Below are positions 53,069-60,207 of a stretch of DNA of 64,000 nt, piece by piece (the first letter of the stretch is position 1; every line of letters starts with the position of its first letter). Made by a program: the position numbers and the translations under genes. Below the pieces are notes generated by a model, which had not been told where the DNA came from, searched no databases, and saw nothing but the letters and a program-made list of their open reading frames with translations. Location of the stretch: contig NZ_LMCW01000013.1 of the NCBI RefSeq assembly GCF_001424945.1, forward strand, positions 542-64,541, in the 5' to 3' direction. The DNA is from Rhizobium sp. Root1203 (GTDB lineage Bacteria; Pseudomonadota; Alphaproteobacteria; Rhizobiales; Rhizobiaceae).

Positions 53069-54148
53069 TTAACTTGCGAGAACGACTACGGACTGAGGGT
53101 CCCAAGTCAGCGACACGTCGCTTCCAACTCCGAACCGGATGCCTGAGGCGGATCGCGGTTCCTGACATTTCAACAACGTACCCGCTTGGTGGCGAACCTT
53201 GTAGACCACGCGGCTACCGATGAACGTGACGTCTTCCACTTGACCCTTCACCTCGTTAGCGCGGTCTCCGGCACCATTGGCTGACGCGATGTTGATTGCT
53301 TCCGGCCGAATAGAGAGATGGACGCTGGACCCATCGAGGAGACCGGCCTTCCCAACTTGCGCCGAGCCGACCGGGACGTCCACCAAAGCGCCCGACGCGC
53401 TGGCATTGCGAACCTTGCCATCAAGCAGGTTCGTTTCGCCAAAGAATTTGGCGCAGAAAAGTGTCTTCGGTGAACCGTACATTTCGTCGGGCGTTCCAAT
53501 CTGCTCGATTGTGCCCTTGTTCATCAGAACGACCCGATCAGATAGGATCATGGCCTCATCCTGGTCGTGGGTGACGTATATAAATGTCGTTCCGGTTTCT
53601 GTGTGAATTCGCTTCAGCTCGTCGAGCATGAGGTGCCTGATCTTCAGATCAAGTGCAGCCAGCGGCTCGTCTAGGAGCAGCACGGACGGCTTGTTGACAA
53701 GTGCACGAGCCAAAGCAACACGCTGGGCCTGCCCGCCGCTGATCTCACCGATCCAGCGACTAGAATAGTCCTCGAGCTGCACAAGCTTCAGCATCGCATT
53801 CACGTCGTCATTGATTTGCGCTTTCGGCAGCCCCTTCAACCGAAGGCCAAATGCGACGTTGTCGAACACATCCAAATGAGGGAACAGGGCGTAGCGCTGG
53901 AACACCATGTTCACAGGCCGCTTTTCCGGGGGCACCGCCGTCATATCAGTCCCGTTGATCCTGACGTGGCCGCGCGATGGTAGTTCGAAGCCCGCAGCGA
54001 TGCGCATGAGTGTGGACTTGCCGCAGCCACTGGGACCGAGAAGAGTGAGAATCTCACCCTTCTTCACGTCGAGACTGATGTTCTCCAGGGCGGTGAAGAT
54101 GCCCCACTTCTTGGTGATGTTGCTAAGTTCAACGATATTCTGAGACAT
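53069..54148 (-). CDS. Pot-type ABC transporter ATPase
   Basis: This encodes 359 residues. Walker A is GPSGCGKSTLMR (about 37-48), the Q-loop is VFQRYALFPHLDVFDNV, the signature is ISGGQAQRVALARAL (a common variant of LSGGQ), Walker B is VLLLDEPLAALDL and the switch is VTHDQDEAM. A TOBE domain (about 270-355) contains HLSIRPEAIN. This is the PotA class used for spermidine/putrescine and other cationic or amino compounds. It is encoded after its two permeases. Confidence 0.94.
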   Translation of the reverse strand: MSQNIVELSNITKKWGIFTALENISLDVKKGEILTLLGPSGCGKSTLMRIAAGFELPSRGHVRINGTDMTAVPPEKRPVNMVFQRYALFPHLDVFDNVAFGLRLKGLPKAQINDDVNAMLKLVQLEDYSSRWIGEISGGQAQRVALARALVNKPSVLLLDEPLAALDLKIRHLMLDELKRIHTETGTTFIYVTHDQDEAMILSDRVVLMNKGTIEQIGTPDEMYGSPKTLFCAKFFGETNLLDGKVRNASASGALVDVPVGSAQVGKAGLLDGSSVHLSIRPEAINIASANGAGDRANEVKGQVEDVTFIGSRVVYKVRHQAGTLLKCQEPRSASGIRFGVGSDVSLTWDPQSVVVLAS

Positions 54149-54162
54149 GTTCGAACCCCTTT

Positions 54163-54948
54163 TTAAGCATCGTCGCGAATGGCGACGGCTCTTCTTCTTT
54201 GTAGCCAGAGAGAGAATCCGCCTGCAGCAAGCACGAGGATGGAAAGCGCGAGAGCCAAAACACTGGCGGCGTTGATTGACGGATCAACGGTACGTCGCAT
54301 CATCGACCAGATATAGAGCGGCAGCGTCGTGTCGTTGCCGCTAACGAAGACCGTGATGATAAACTCGTCGAAGGACAAAGCGAACGTCAGGATCGCAGCA
54401 CCAACAATTGTCGGCGCCAAGATCGGGATGGTCACCAATCTGAAGGTTTCCATTTGCGTGGCACCTAGGTCACGGGCGGCTTCTTCCAGGGACTGATCGA
54501 AGTAGTTGATACGGGATCGCATCGTTTCTACGAAGAACGGAAGTGTGAACAAGACGTGAGCAATCGTCACCGTCAGTAGGGAGCGCGGCAGATCGATTGC
54601 GGCGTAAAGGGCGACGAGCGCAATACCAAGGAACAGGCCGGGCAGCCCGATTGGCGCAAAGTTCAAAATCTCGAAAGCGTGCTTTGAACGACCCTTCAAT
54701 CTGATGAGTGCCAGTGCGGCGAGAGTGCCCAGAAACGTTGTCACGATCGAGGTGAAGAAGCCAACCCTCAGGCTGTTCCAGAGAGACGCCAGGAAATCGG
54801 GCTTTTCCAACAGGGTTGCGTACCAGCGGAGGCTCAGGCCCTCGATGGGGAATGTGAGTGCAGGTGTGCTGTGAAAGCTGAACAGCACAATGATCGCGAT
54901 AGGGGCGAACAGGAACAGGAGATATGCACCGAGATAGGTTTTAAGCAT
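54163..54948 (-). CDS. Pot-type ABC permease (PotC-like)
   Basis: This encodes 261 residues from ATG 54948; a longer frame to 55074 lies inside the preceding permease gene. About six spans are seen. MLKTYLGAYLLFLFAPIAII starts the protein and the EAA loop SLEEAARDLGATQMETFRLVTIPILAPT (positions about 144-171) is the ATPase-docking helix. It is the second membrane subunit of the importer. Confidence 0.92.
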   Translation of the reverse strand: MLKTYLGAYLLFLFAPIAIIVLFSFHSTPALTFPIEGLSLRWYATLLEKPDFLASLWNSLRVGFFTSIVTTFLGTLAALALIRLKGRSKHAFEILNFAPIGLPGLFLGIALVALYAAIDLPRSLLTVTIAHVLFTLPFFVETMRSRINYFDQSLEEAARDLGATQMETFRLVTIPILAPTIVGAAILTFALSFDEFIITVFVSGNDTTLPLYIWSMMRRTVDPSINAASVLALALSILVLAAGGFSLWLQRRRAVAIRDDA

Positions 54949-54953
54949 CGTCG

Positions 54954-55871
54954 TCACCTGTGGTAGCGCCGACCGGGCGCGAGATTTGCAAATTTGAGCA
55001 GTTGCACGAACACCACGTACACGACGACGAAAGTAGCAAGCAGAACAAACGCCATCGCCGATCCGAGGGGCCAATTACCGGCGCTACGGAACTGGTTTGC
55101 GATCAGAAGGCCGCTCGTGACGCCGTCACGTCCACCCAGCAACTGCGGAGTGATGTAATCGCCTGCTGCCAAGATGAAGGTGAACATGAACGATCCGACG
55201 ATGCCTTTGTGGGTCATTGGCAATATGACCTTCGTAAGGACTGCAAGGCCGGTTGCGCCAAGGTCGCGCGCAGCTTCCAGATATTCCTGTCTGACGTCAC
55301 GAAGGGACGAAACGAGGATCAGCAAGGCGAACGGCAACATGACGTGCACGAGCGTAATGACTGAGGCGAGCGGGCTGAACAGGATGACCTCCAATGGCTG
55401 CTTGATGATACCCGTTCCCATGAGGAACGAGTTGATCACACCGTTGGTACCCAGAATGGTTCGCCATGCGTAGACGCGTACGAGATAACTGGAAAACCAG
55501 GAAAGCAGAACCAGATAAAGAATGAGGTTACTCTTGGTCTTGTAGACGAGATAGTAAGCGACCGGAAAGCTCAACAGCACCGAAAACGCCGCCGTGTAGA
55601 AGCCGTTCTTCATGCCGACCCAAGTGGCCTGCCAAAATCCTTCAGCCAAGAGAATTCGCGCGTAGTTGTCGATGTTCCAAACGTGTTCGATGACGAACGA
55701 ACGCGCTGCCCAAAAACTCGTCACAAACAGCAGGGCGACGGGTACAAGAAAGAATATGATTAGAAACGCGAGGGGCAGCGAGGCCAATCCGAACCCTTGG
55801 GGAAGCCGGGGTATTCGCATAGGGCGTCTTTCTTCCGGGGGTTTCCCGACATATTCAACGGTGGTCGCCAT
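54954..55871 (-). CDS. Pot-type ABC permease (PotB-like)
   Basis: This encodes 305 residues. After a polar N-terminus, spans begin at FLIIFFLVPVALLFVTSFW; the EAA loop YLEAARDLGATGLAVLTKVILPMTHKG (positions about 200-226) is typical of PotB/PotH subunits. It pairs with the following PotC-like subunit, 5 bases later. A weak AGGA ribosome-binding site precedes the ATG. Confidence 0.92.
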   Translation of the reverse strand: MATTVEYVGKPPEERRPMRIPRLPQGFGLASLPLAFLIIFFLVPVALLFVTSFWAARSFVIEHVWNIDNYARILLAEGFWQATWVGMKNGFYTAAFSVLLSFPVAYYLVYKTKSNLILYLVLLSWFSSYLVRVYAWRTILGTNGVINSFLMGTGIIKQPLEVILFSPLASVITLVHVMLPFALLILVSSLRDVRQEYLEAARDLGATGLAVLTKVILPMTHKGIVGSFMFTFILAAGDYITPQLLGGRDGVTSGLLIANQFRSAGNWPLGSAMAFVLLATFVVVYVVFVQLLKFANLAPGRRYHR

Positions 55872-55942
55872 CGGCGTTCATCCTGTACTTTAGAAAACGA
55901 CAGTAACGCGGGGTTTGCAACCAACCCAGCGACAAGAGCCAA

Positions 55943-55969
55943 CAGGCTTCGACCTCAGGCCGAAGCCTG
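55943..55969 (-). other. Hairpin between binding-protein and permease genes
   Basis: CAGGCTTCG and CGAAGCCTG form a 9-bp stem with a 9-base loop, 11 bases past the binding-protein stop. No T-run follows on the minus strand. It is probably a stability or partial-termination element that raises binding-protein levels. Confidence 0.45.
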
Positions 55970-55980
55970 CGAGCGACAGC

Positions 55981-57156
55981 TTAGAAGCCTGCCCGGAAGT
56001 CGGCCCAAACCTGCAACCAGTCGTCATAGGTGGCGAACTTGTCTGAGGTGCGTGGTGGCTGACCGTAAATCTTCAACGTCTTGAATTTTTCGTCGAAGTT
56101 ATCGTAGTCGAACAGGTCCTTCGTCTGCGCGTCCATGAGTGCTGGTGCCTTCTTGGACACCGCAGCCGCAACTGCAGTCTTGCAGATCGACGCCTGGATT
56201 TCCGGCTTCAAGGCTTCATTGATGAAGGCATATGCGGAGTCGATATTCTCGGCAGTTTTGGGGATAAACCATGCGTCCGCCCAAACGGCTCCGCCTTCCT
56301 TAGGGTATACCGATACGGTCGTCACGTTCTGCTTCGCTGTCTCAAGCGGTACAGCGCTCCAAACGCAGAAGCACGCCGCGATTTCGCCGGAGGCAAAAAG
56401 CGAGATTACGTCGCCGTTGGACGAAGCGAACACCTTCGACTGCTCACGGTAAGGCTTCAGCTTTTCGAAGCAATCGGTGAGTTCATCCTTTGTGAGGTTG
56501 GGGAATTTCGGGCCATAGCCAGTTACCTTGGCGATTTGTGGCCAAACTGTCAGCGGATTGTCGAGGAACGCGAGCTTGCCAGTGAACTCCGGCTTCAGCA
56601 GGTCTTCGTAGCTCTTGACTTCGACTCCACCGGCCAAGTCGGGCCGTATAACGATCGTGTCGAGGCCCCATACCCACGGCATCGCCCACTGCTTGCCGTC
56701 CCAAAACCACATGTCGCCTTGATAGAAGGGCGGGTAGATGTCATCTTTGTTGTAGTTGGGTATCTTCGAAACGTCGAGTTCGGTCAGAACCTTCAGATCG
56801 TTGTAGATCGCGTTGTAGCCGTTCGAGTATTCAGCGAGGTCGAGGCGCACGGCGTTGCTGCCAACGATCTTCGCGGTCACGTCATCCTGATTGCTCATGA
56901 TGGCGGCACGCATTGTCAGGTTGTTCGCCTTGCGCCACTCAGCCGTTTCGCTCTCCAATGTGTAGCCTTCCCAAGCCATCACTTCCAGATTTCCGCCGAC
57001 CGCTGCTTCGGCCGAGGGCACCCAAGCTCCGAGTGTTGCTCCTGCTGCAATCGCGGCAGTACCAAAGAGGAAATGGCGGCGATCAAGCGCAATATCATTA
57101 AGCAAGTCAGCCGTGCGTGCCGGAATGCCCAAGCCCGATTTCTGATCTGAACTCAT
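55981..57156 (-). CDS. Pot-type ABC solute-binding protein
   Basis: This encodes 391 residues from ATG 57156, with GGGAG 8 bases upstream. A twin-arginine-like signal (D-R-R-H-F-L-F, about residues 26-32) precedes GTAAIAAGATLGAWVPSAEA and the likely cleavage near 51. The mature protein is a PotD/spermidine-putrescine-type family 1 binding protein: LEVMAWEGYTLESETAEWRK and the C-terminal ENIDSAYAFINEALKPEIQ. It should define the substrate of the system; an amino- or amine-bearing molecule is likely. Confidence 0.93.
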   Translation of the reverse strand: MSSDQKSGLGIPARTADLLNDIALDRRHFLFGTAAIAAGATLGAWVPSAEAAVGGNLEVMAWEGYTLESETAEWRKANNLTMRAAIMSNQDDVTAKIVGSNAVRLDLAEYSNGYNAIYNDLKVLTELDVSKIPNYNKDDIYPPFYQGDMWFWDGKQWAMPWVWGLDTIVIRPDLAGGVEVKSYEDLLKPEFTGKLAFLDNPLTVWPQIAKVTGYGPKFPNLTKDELTDCFEKLKPYREQSKVFASSNGDVISLFASGEIAACFCVWSAVPLETAKQNVTTVSVYPKEGGAVWADAWFIPKTAENIDSAYAFINEALKPEIQASICKTAVAAAVSKKAPALMDAQTKDLFDYDNFDEKFKTLKIYGQPPRTSDKFATYDDWLQVWADFRAGF

Positions 57157-57220
57157 TTTCAAAGCTCCCAGTTAAGAGTTTCTAAAAGGTATTTCCCACC
57201 CGAATTTTCTTATATTCGTT

Positions 57221-57248
57221 GGTTGTGCAGGCGCTGGCCTGCACAACC
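57221..57248 (-). other. Perfect 12-bp hairpin after the monooxygenase gene
   Basis: GGTTGTGCAGGC and GCCTGCACAACC pair around a 4-base GCTG loop, 16 bases past the monooxygenase stop. There is no T-run on the minus strand, so it is more likely a processing or attenuation hairpin than a full terminator between this gene and the importer genes. Confidence 0.55.
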
Positions 57249-57263
57249 ATATCAGCCAAGTCT

Positions 57264-58370
57264 TTATTCTGCGGCCTGAAGCGTGCCGACGTGCTGGCGC
57301 AACTTGGGCATCACGTCCGTGGACAGAAGTTCCATCGAACGCTTATGAAGCGCCGGGCGATCCCAGTCCTTCTGCGTCATCATCAGAGTGCCGAACGGTC
57401 CACCGACGGCATCCACGAAGGCAACGAGCTTGTCCAAGACCGTCTTCGGCGAGCCCGACATGACCATCCAATCAAGGCAGTTCTTGACGGTTATTTCGCT
57501 GTCGAGAGTGTTCATGGAAGGCTTGAGGACGCCAAGAAGCTTAAACGCACGCATGTCTTCGACGATGTATTCGTAGTACCAGTTGTAGGATGAGGTTTCG
57601 TCAGCGAGGTATTCAGCGGCTTCCTGATCCGAATCCGTAACCAAAATCGAGCGAGCGATGCGCCACTTGTTGCGGTCGGGGCGACGTGCTGCTTTTTCAC
57701 AGCCGACAACGTACTGCTCCCAGTGTGTCTTGACGTTTGCAAGCGGAGTGAAGTTCGCCGAGACGATGCTCCAGCCTTGCTCACCAGCCTGACGAGCACT
57801 GCTCGACGAGGGGCTCATGACCGAAATTGCCAATTCAGGGAACGGCTGCTGATAAGGCTTCAGCATAGGACCGAAGCCAAGGCTCGGGATAAGCGTCTTT
57901 TCAACCACGACGTCCCAATACTTGCCCTTGATGTCGTATGGCGGGTCCTGCGACCAAATCTGATGCATGATCCGGATGGATTCGGTCGTCATCTCGGCAC
58001 GGTTCTTCTCCTGCGTACCGAAGAGTTCCATGTCGGTGACAAGGCCACCAGGGCCAACGCCCATGATGAAACGACCTTCACTCAAATGGTCGAACTGAGC
58101 GATCTCACCGGCCAGGCGAGCCGGATGATGCTGCGGCAGGTTCAGCACGCCGGTGGCAAACTTGATCTGCTTGGTCGCGTGGATCAGCGTGCCAAAGAAC
58201 TGAAGCGGGTCCGAGATTGGCTCACATGCGCAAGTGATGTGCTCACCTACCCAAACCTCGGAGAAGTTGAGGCGGTCAGCCAAAATTACTGCTTCGCGGT
58301 CCTGCTTGAGCAGTTCCGTATAGTTGCGCCGCTGGTCGTGCAGCGGCATCATGAAAAGACCGAGGTCCAT
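57264..58370 (-). CDS. LLM-class flavin-dependent monooxygenase
   Basis: This encodes 368 residues from ATG 58370, with GAGGAGA upstream. It has the bacterial-luciferase-like TIM barrel of the limonene monooxygenase/LuxA type: LFMMPLHDQRRNYTELLKQD, SEVWVGEHITCACEPISDPLQFFG, ATGVLNLPQHHPARLAGEIAQFDHLSEGRFIMGVGPGG (positions about 76-113) and GEQGWSIVSANFTPL. Such enzymes use FMNH2 and O2 and need a separate flavin reductase; the one at 45366 is the obvious partner. It is the first gene of a leftward operon with importer and oxidase genes and has its own sigma-54 promoter. Confidence 0.92.
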   Translation of the reverse strand: MDLGLFMMPLHDQRRNYTELLKQDREAVILADRLNFSEVWVGEHITCACEPISDPLQFFGTLIHATKQIKFATGVLNLPQHHPARLAGEIAQFDHLSEGRFIMGVGPGGLVTDMELFGTQEKNRAEMTTESIRIMHQIWSQDPPYDIKGKYWDVVVEKTLIPSLGFGPMLKPYQQPFPELAISVMSPSSSSARQAGEQGWSIVSANFTPLANVKTHWEQYVVGCEKAARRPDRNKWRIARSILVTDSDQEAAEYLADETSSYNWYYEYIVEDMRAFKLLGVLKPSMNTLDSEITVKNCLDWMVMSGSPKTVLDKLVAFVDAVGGPFGTLMMTQKDWDRPALHKRSMELLSTDVMPKLRQHVGTLQAAE

Positions 58371-58422
58371 GAGAGTCTCCTCTTTACTAGAGATCGGCCT
58401 GTCCGATCCTCGAACAAGGAGC

Positions 58423-58438
58423 AGCAAGAGGTGTGCCA
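58423..58438 (-). promoter_or_regulatory. Sigma-54 promoter of the LLM-pot operon
   Basis: The minus strand reads TGGCACACCTCTTGCT, matching TGGCAC-N5-TTGCT. The predicted start is near 58412, about 42 bases upstream of the monooxygenase ATG. It is the same leader length as in the ALDH operon. Confidence 0.85.
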
Positions 58439-58505
58439 ATTCGAAATATCTATAGGTTTCAACATTTTGTTGGAAAAATCGGGAGGAAGCGGCGCGGGTC
58501 TCTCA

Positions 58506-58521
58506 GTCTCATTTCTGAGAA
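58506..58521. promoter_or_regulatory. Upstream activator repeat GTCTCA-TTTC-TGAGAA
   Basis: It is a near-copy of the repeat at 47494-47509 and is centred about 101 bp upstream of the predicted sigma-54 start. A half site TGAGAC lies further up at 58549-58554. It is a likely enhancer for the AcoR-like protein. Confidence 0.7.
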
Positions 58522-58572
58522 TCTCGCGGATGATTTTCTCAAGTACATTGAGACTCGTTCAAAGATGCTTGT

Positions 58573-58605
58573 CGAAACAAAAGGGGCCGGACAATGTCCG
58601 GCCCC
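58573..58605 (-). terminator. Rho-independent terminator of the DadA-like gene
   Basis: GGGGCCGGACA and TGTCCGGCCCC form a perfect GC-rich stem 8 bases past the stop. On the minus strand it is followed by TTTTGTTT. This is a classical intrinsic terminator that separates the riboswitch-controlled gene from the LLM operon. Confidence 0.85.
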
Positions 58606-58612
58606 TCGGTGG

Positions 58613-59866
58613 CTATGCAGTTTTCATAAGTAGCCTATCCGGGAAGTTCTCGCTGAGCGAACTGGCGATGATATCGGCCGTCGCGCATGAGAGAGTCCAC
58701 CCAAGGTGGCCATGCCCGGTGTTGTAAAATACCCCCGGCTTTGAGCCTCTACCGACGCGCGGTAGCATATTCGGCATCATTGGTCGAAGGCCGCTCCAAG
58801 GGACCACTCTTGCCGTGGATGTCTGCGGGAACAGCGTTCTGACCCAGTCGACCAACGGTCTAATACGGTCGGAACGAATATCCTTGTTCACACCGTTAAA
58901 TTCGGCTGTCCCTGCCACACGGAACCGATCAAGACCCAGTCGACTGGTGACAATCTTGGCTCGGTCGTCGAGCATGCTCACCCACGGTGCGACCGTCTGG
59001 CTTACTTCGTCATCGAGGTGAACGGTAATTGAATAACCTTTCACCGGATAGATGTTGACCCGATCTCCGAGCATCGCCGCGAAGTCTCTGCTGGCTACAC
59101 CAGCGCACACGACAATCGCATCGCCGGTCAACTCCTGTGCTGCCTCGCTATGGCTGTCTGTCGGCTTCCACGATATCTTTACCTGGTTCCCGGCTGTTAT
59201 CGCCGTCACGTCGGCGTCAAACAAGAATGTCGCACCTTTGCGTTCACACGCTGCGGCGAGTCCTCGGGTGAACTTGTGAATGTCACCCGTGGAGTCAGAA
59301 GGCGTGAAGAATCCACCGTAGAAATCGCCGACCAATGCGGGTTCAATAGCAGCGATCTCCACCGAATCCACCGGGTTTCGATCAAGGCCGCCTTTGCGCA
59401 ACATTTTATTCACTTTCGACGCGTGCTCGAAGCTTCCTCGATCGTAATAGACATGTAGAATACCGCGCTTCTCCAGATCGAATTGAATGCCTTCCTTCTC
59501 GGCAATATCGAACATGTGACGGCGAGCTTCAATCGCCAGTCTGGTTGTTTCTATCGTGTTGCTTTCATAGCGGGAAATGCTTGTAAGGAACTCCCCCATC
59601 CAAGAGTATTTATGCCAGCTCGGCGAGGGGTTCACTAGCAAAGGTGCGTCCCGCTTAAGCATCCATTTGAGACCTTTCGCGACCGTCGACCAATGGTTCC
59701 AAACTTCAGCGTTGCTGGCGGACAGCTGCCCGCCATTGGCAAAAGAAGTTTCCATGGCAGGGTAACGGTGTTTCTCGATAACCGTTACGCGGTGACCCTG
59801 TTTTAGCAAGGCATACGCCGTCGTTACTCCGGTGATGCCAGCGCCCAAAACAACAATATTTGACAT
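58613..59866 (-). CDS. D-amino acid dehydrogenase-like FAD oxidoreductase (DadA type)
   Basis: This encodes 417 residues. The FAD motif is VVLGAGITGVTTAYALLKQGHRVTVIE (about residues 4-30), followed by ETSFANGGQLSASNAEVWNHW, which is the DadA hallmark F-A-N-G-G-Q-L-S. GLRPMMPNMLPRVGRG and YNTGHGHLGWTLSCATADII close the FAD-binding region. The enzyme oxidises a D-amino acid or glycine-like amine to the keto acid and ammonia. The tandem glycine riboswitch in its leader suggests glycine is the substrate or product. GGAGA lies 7 bases before the start. Confidence 0.92.
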   Translation of the reverse strand: MSNIVVLGAGITGVTTAYALLKQGHRVTVIEKHRYPAMETSFANGGQLSASNAEVWNHWSTVAKGLKWMLKRDAPLLVNPSPSWHKYSWMGEFLTSISRYESNTIETTRLAIEARRHMFDIAEKEGIQFDLEKRGILHVYYDRGSFEHASKVNKMLRKGGLDRNPVDSVEIAAIEPALVGDFYGGFFTPSDSTGDIHKFTRGLAAACERKGATFLFDADVTAITAGNQVKISWKPTDSHSEAAQELTGDAIVVCAGVASRDFAAMLGDRVNIYPVKGYSITVHLDDEVSQTVAPWVSMLDDRAKIVTSRLGLDRFRVAGTAEFNGVNKDIRSDRIRPLVDWVRTLFPQTSTARVVPWSGLRPMMPNMLPRVGRGSKPGVFYNTGHGHLGWTLSCATADIIASSLSENFPDRLLMKTA

Positions 59867-59889
59867 GTCTTCTCCGACACATTGGTAGT

Positions 59890-59906
59890 GGAACTTTGCC
59901 AGTTCC
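59890..59906 (-). other. Possible riboswitch expression-platform hairpin
   Basis: GGAACT and AGTTCC pair around a 5-base loop between the second glycine aptamer and the DadA-like start codon. No T-run follows, so any control would act on translation or on a switch of pairing. Tentative. Confidence 0.35.
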
Positions 59907-59917
59907 CAGCCCCCAAT

Positions 59918-60083
59918 CTGTCTGTTTTACCTGAGAGCTTGCCCTCCTTGTGAGAGGTCCCCTTCGGTGGATACGACGATGTATCTCTCTCCAGATTGTT
60001 CAACCTAGCAGTCTTTTTGCCTGAGAGTTTCCTGGGGGGTTGCTCCGTCGGCGTGGCTGTAAAAAGGCCACCTCTCCTGCAAG
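59918..60083 (-). ncRNA. Tandem glycine riboswitch
   Basis: Two glycine aptamers are read on the minus strand. The first (about 60083-60010) has GGAGAGG, CGCCGACGGAGCAA and AACTCTCAGGCAAA. The second (about 59999-59918) has TGGAGAGAG, CACCGAAGGGG and GCTCTCAGGTAAAACAGACAG. These blocks, their order and the short linker match the gcvT-type riboswitch. It controls the DadA-like gene that starts 52 bases later. In most bacteria glycine binding to this RNA turns on glycine cleavage or export genes. Confidence 0.93.
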
Positions 60084-60158
60084 GCTTATGAACCCAGTTA
60101 GGGTACTCACAGAACTCGAAAACTCGCAATCCCCTCTAAAAACTTTTCTCATTCGAGT

Positions 60159-60174
60159 TGGCACGCAACTTGCT
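60159..60174 (+). promoter_or_regulatory. Sigma-54 promoter of the hydroxyacid dehydrogenase operon
   Basis: TGGCACGCAACTTGCT is an exact match to TGGCACG-N4-TTGCT. The predicted start is near 60185, 23 bases before the ATG. TTCTCATTCGAG directly upstream partly resembles one arm of the repeat at 47494-47509, but no full repeat is seen about 100 bp upstream. Confidence 0.8.
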
Positions 60175-60207
60175 ATGCCCTTTGCAGATGCTGCTAAAGG
60201 AGTGAAA

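Noticed and set aside
59824..60129. Open frame of 101 codons on the minus strand
   Set aside because: It lies over the tandem glycine riboswitch and has no ribosome-binding site or protein-like composition.
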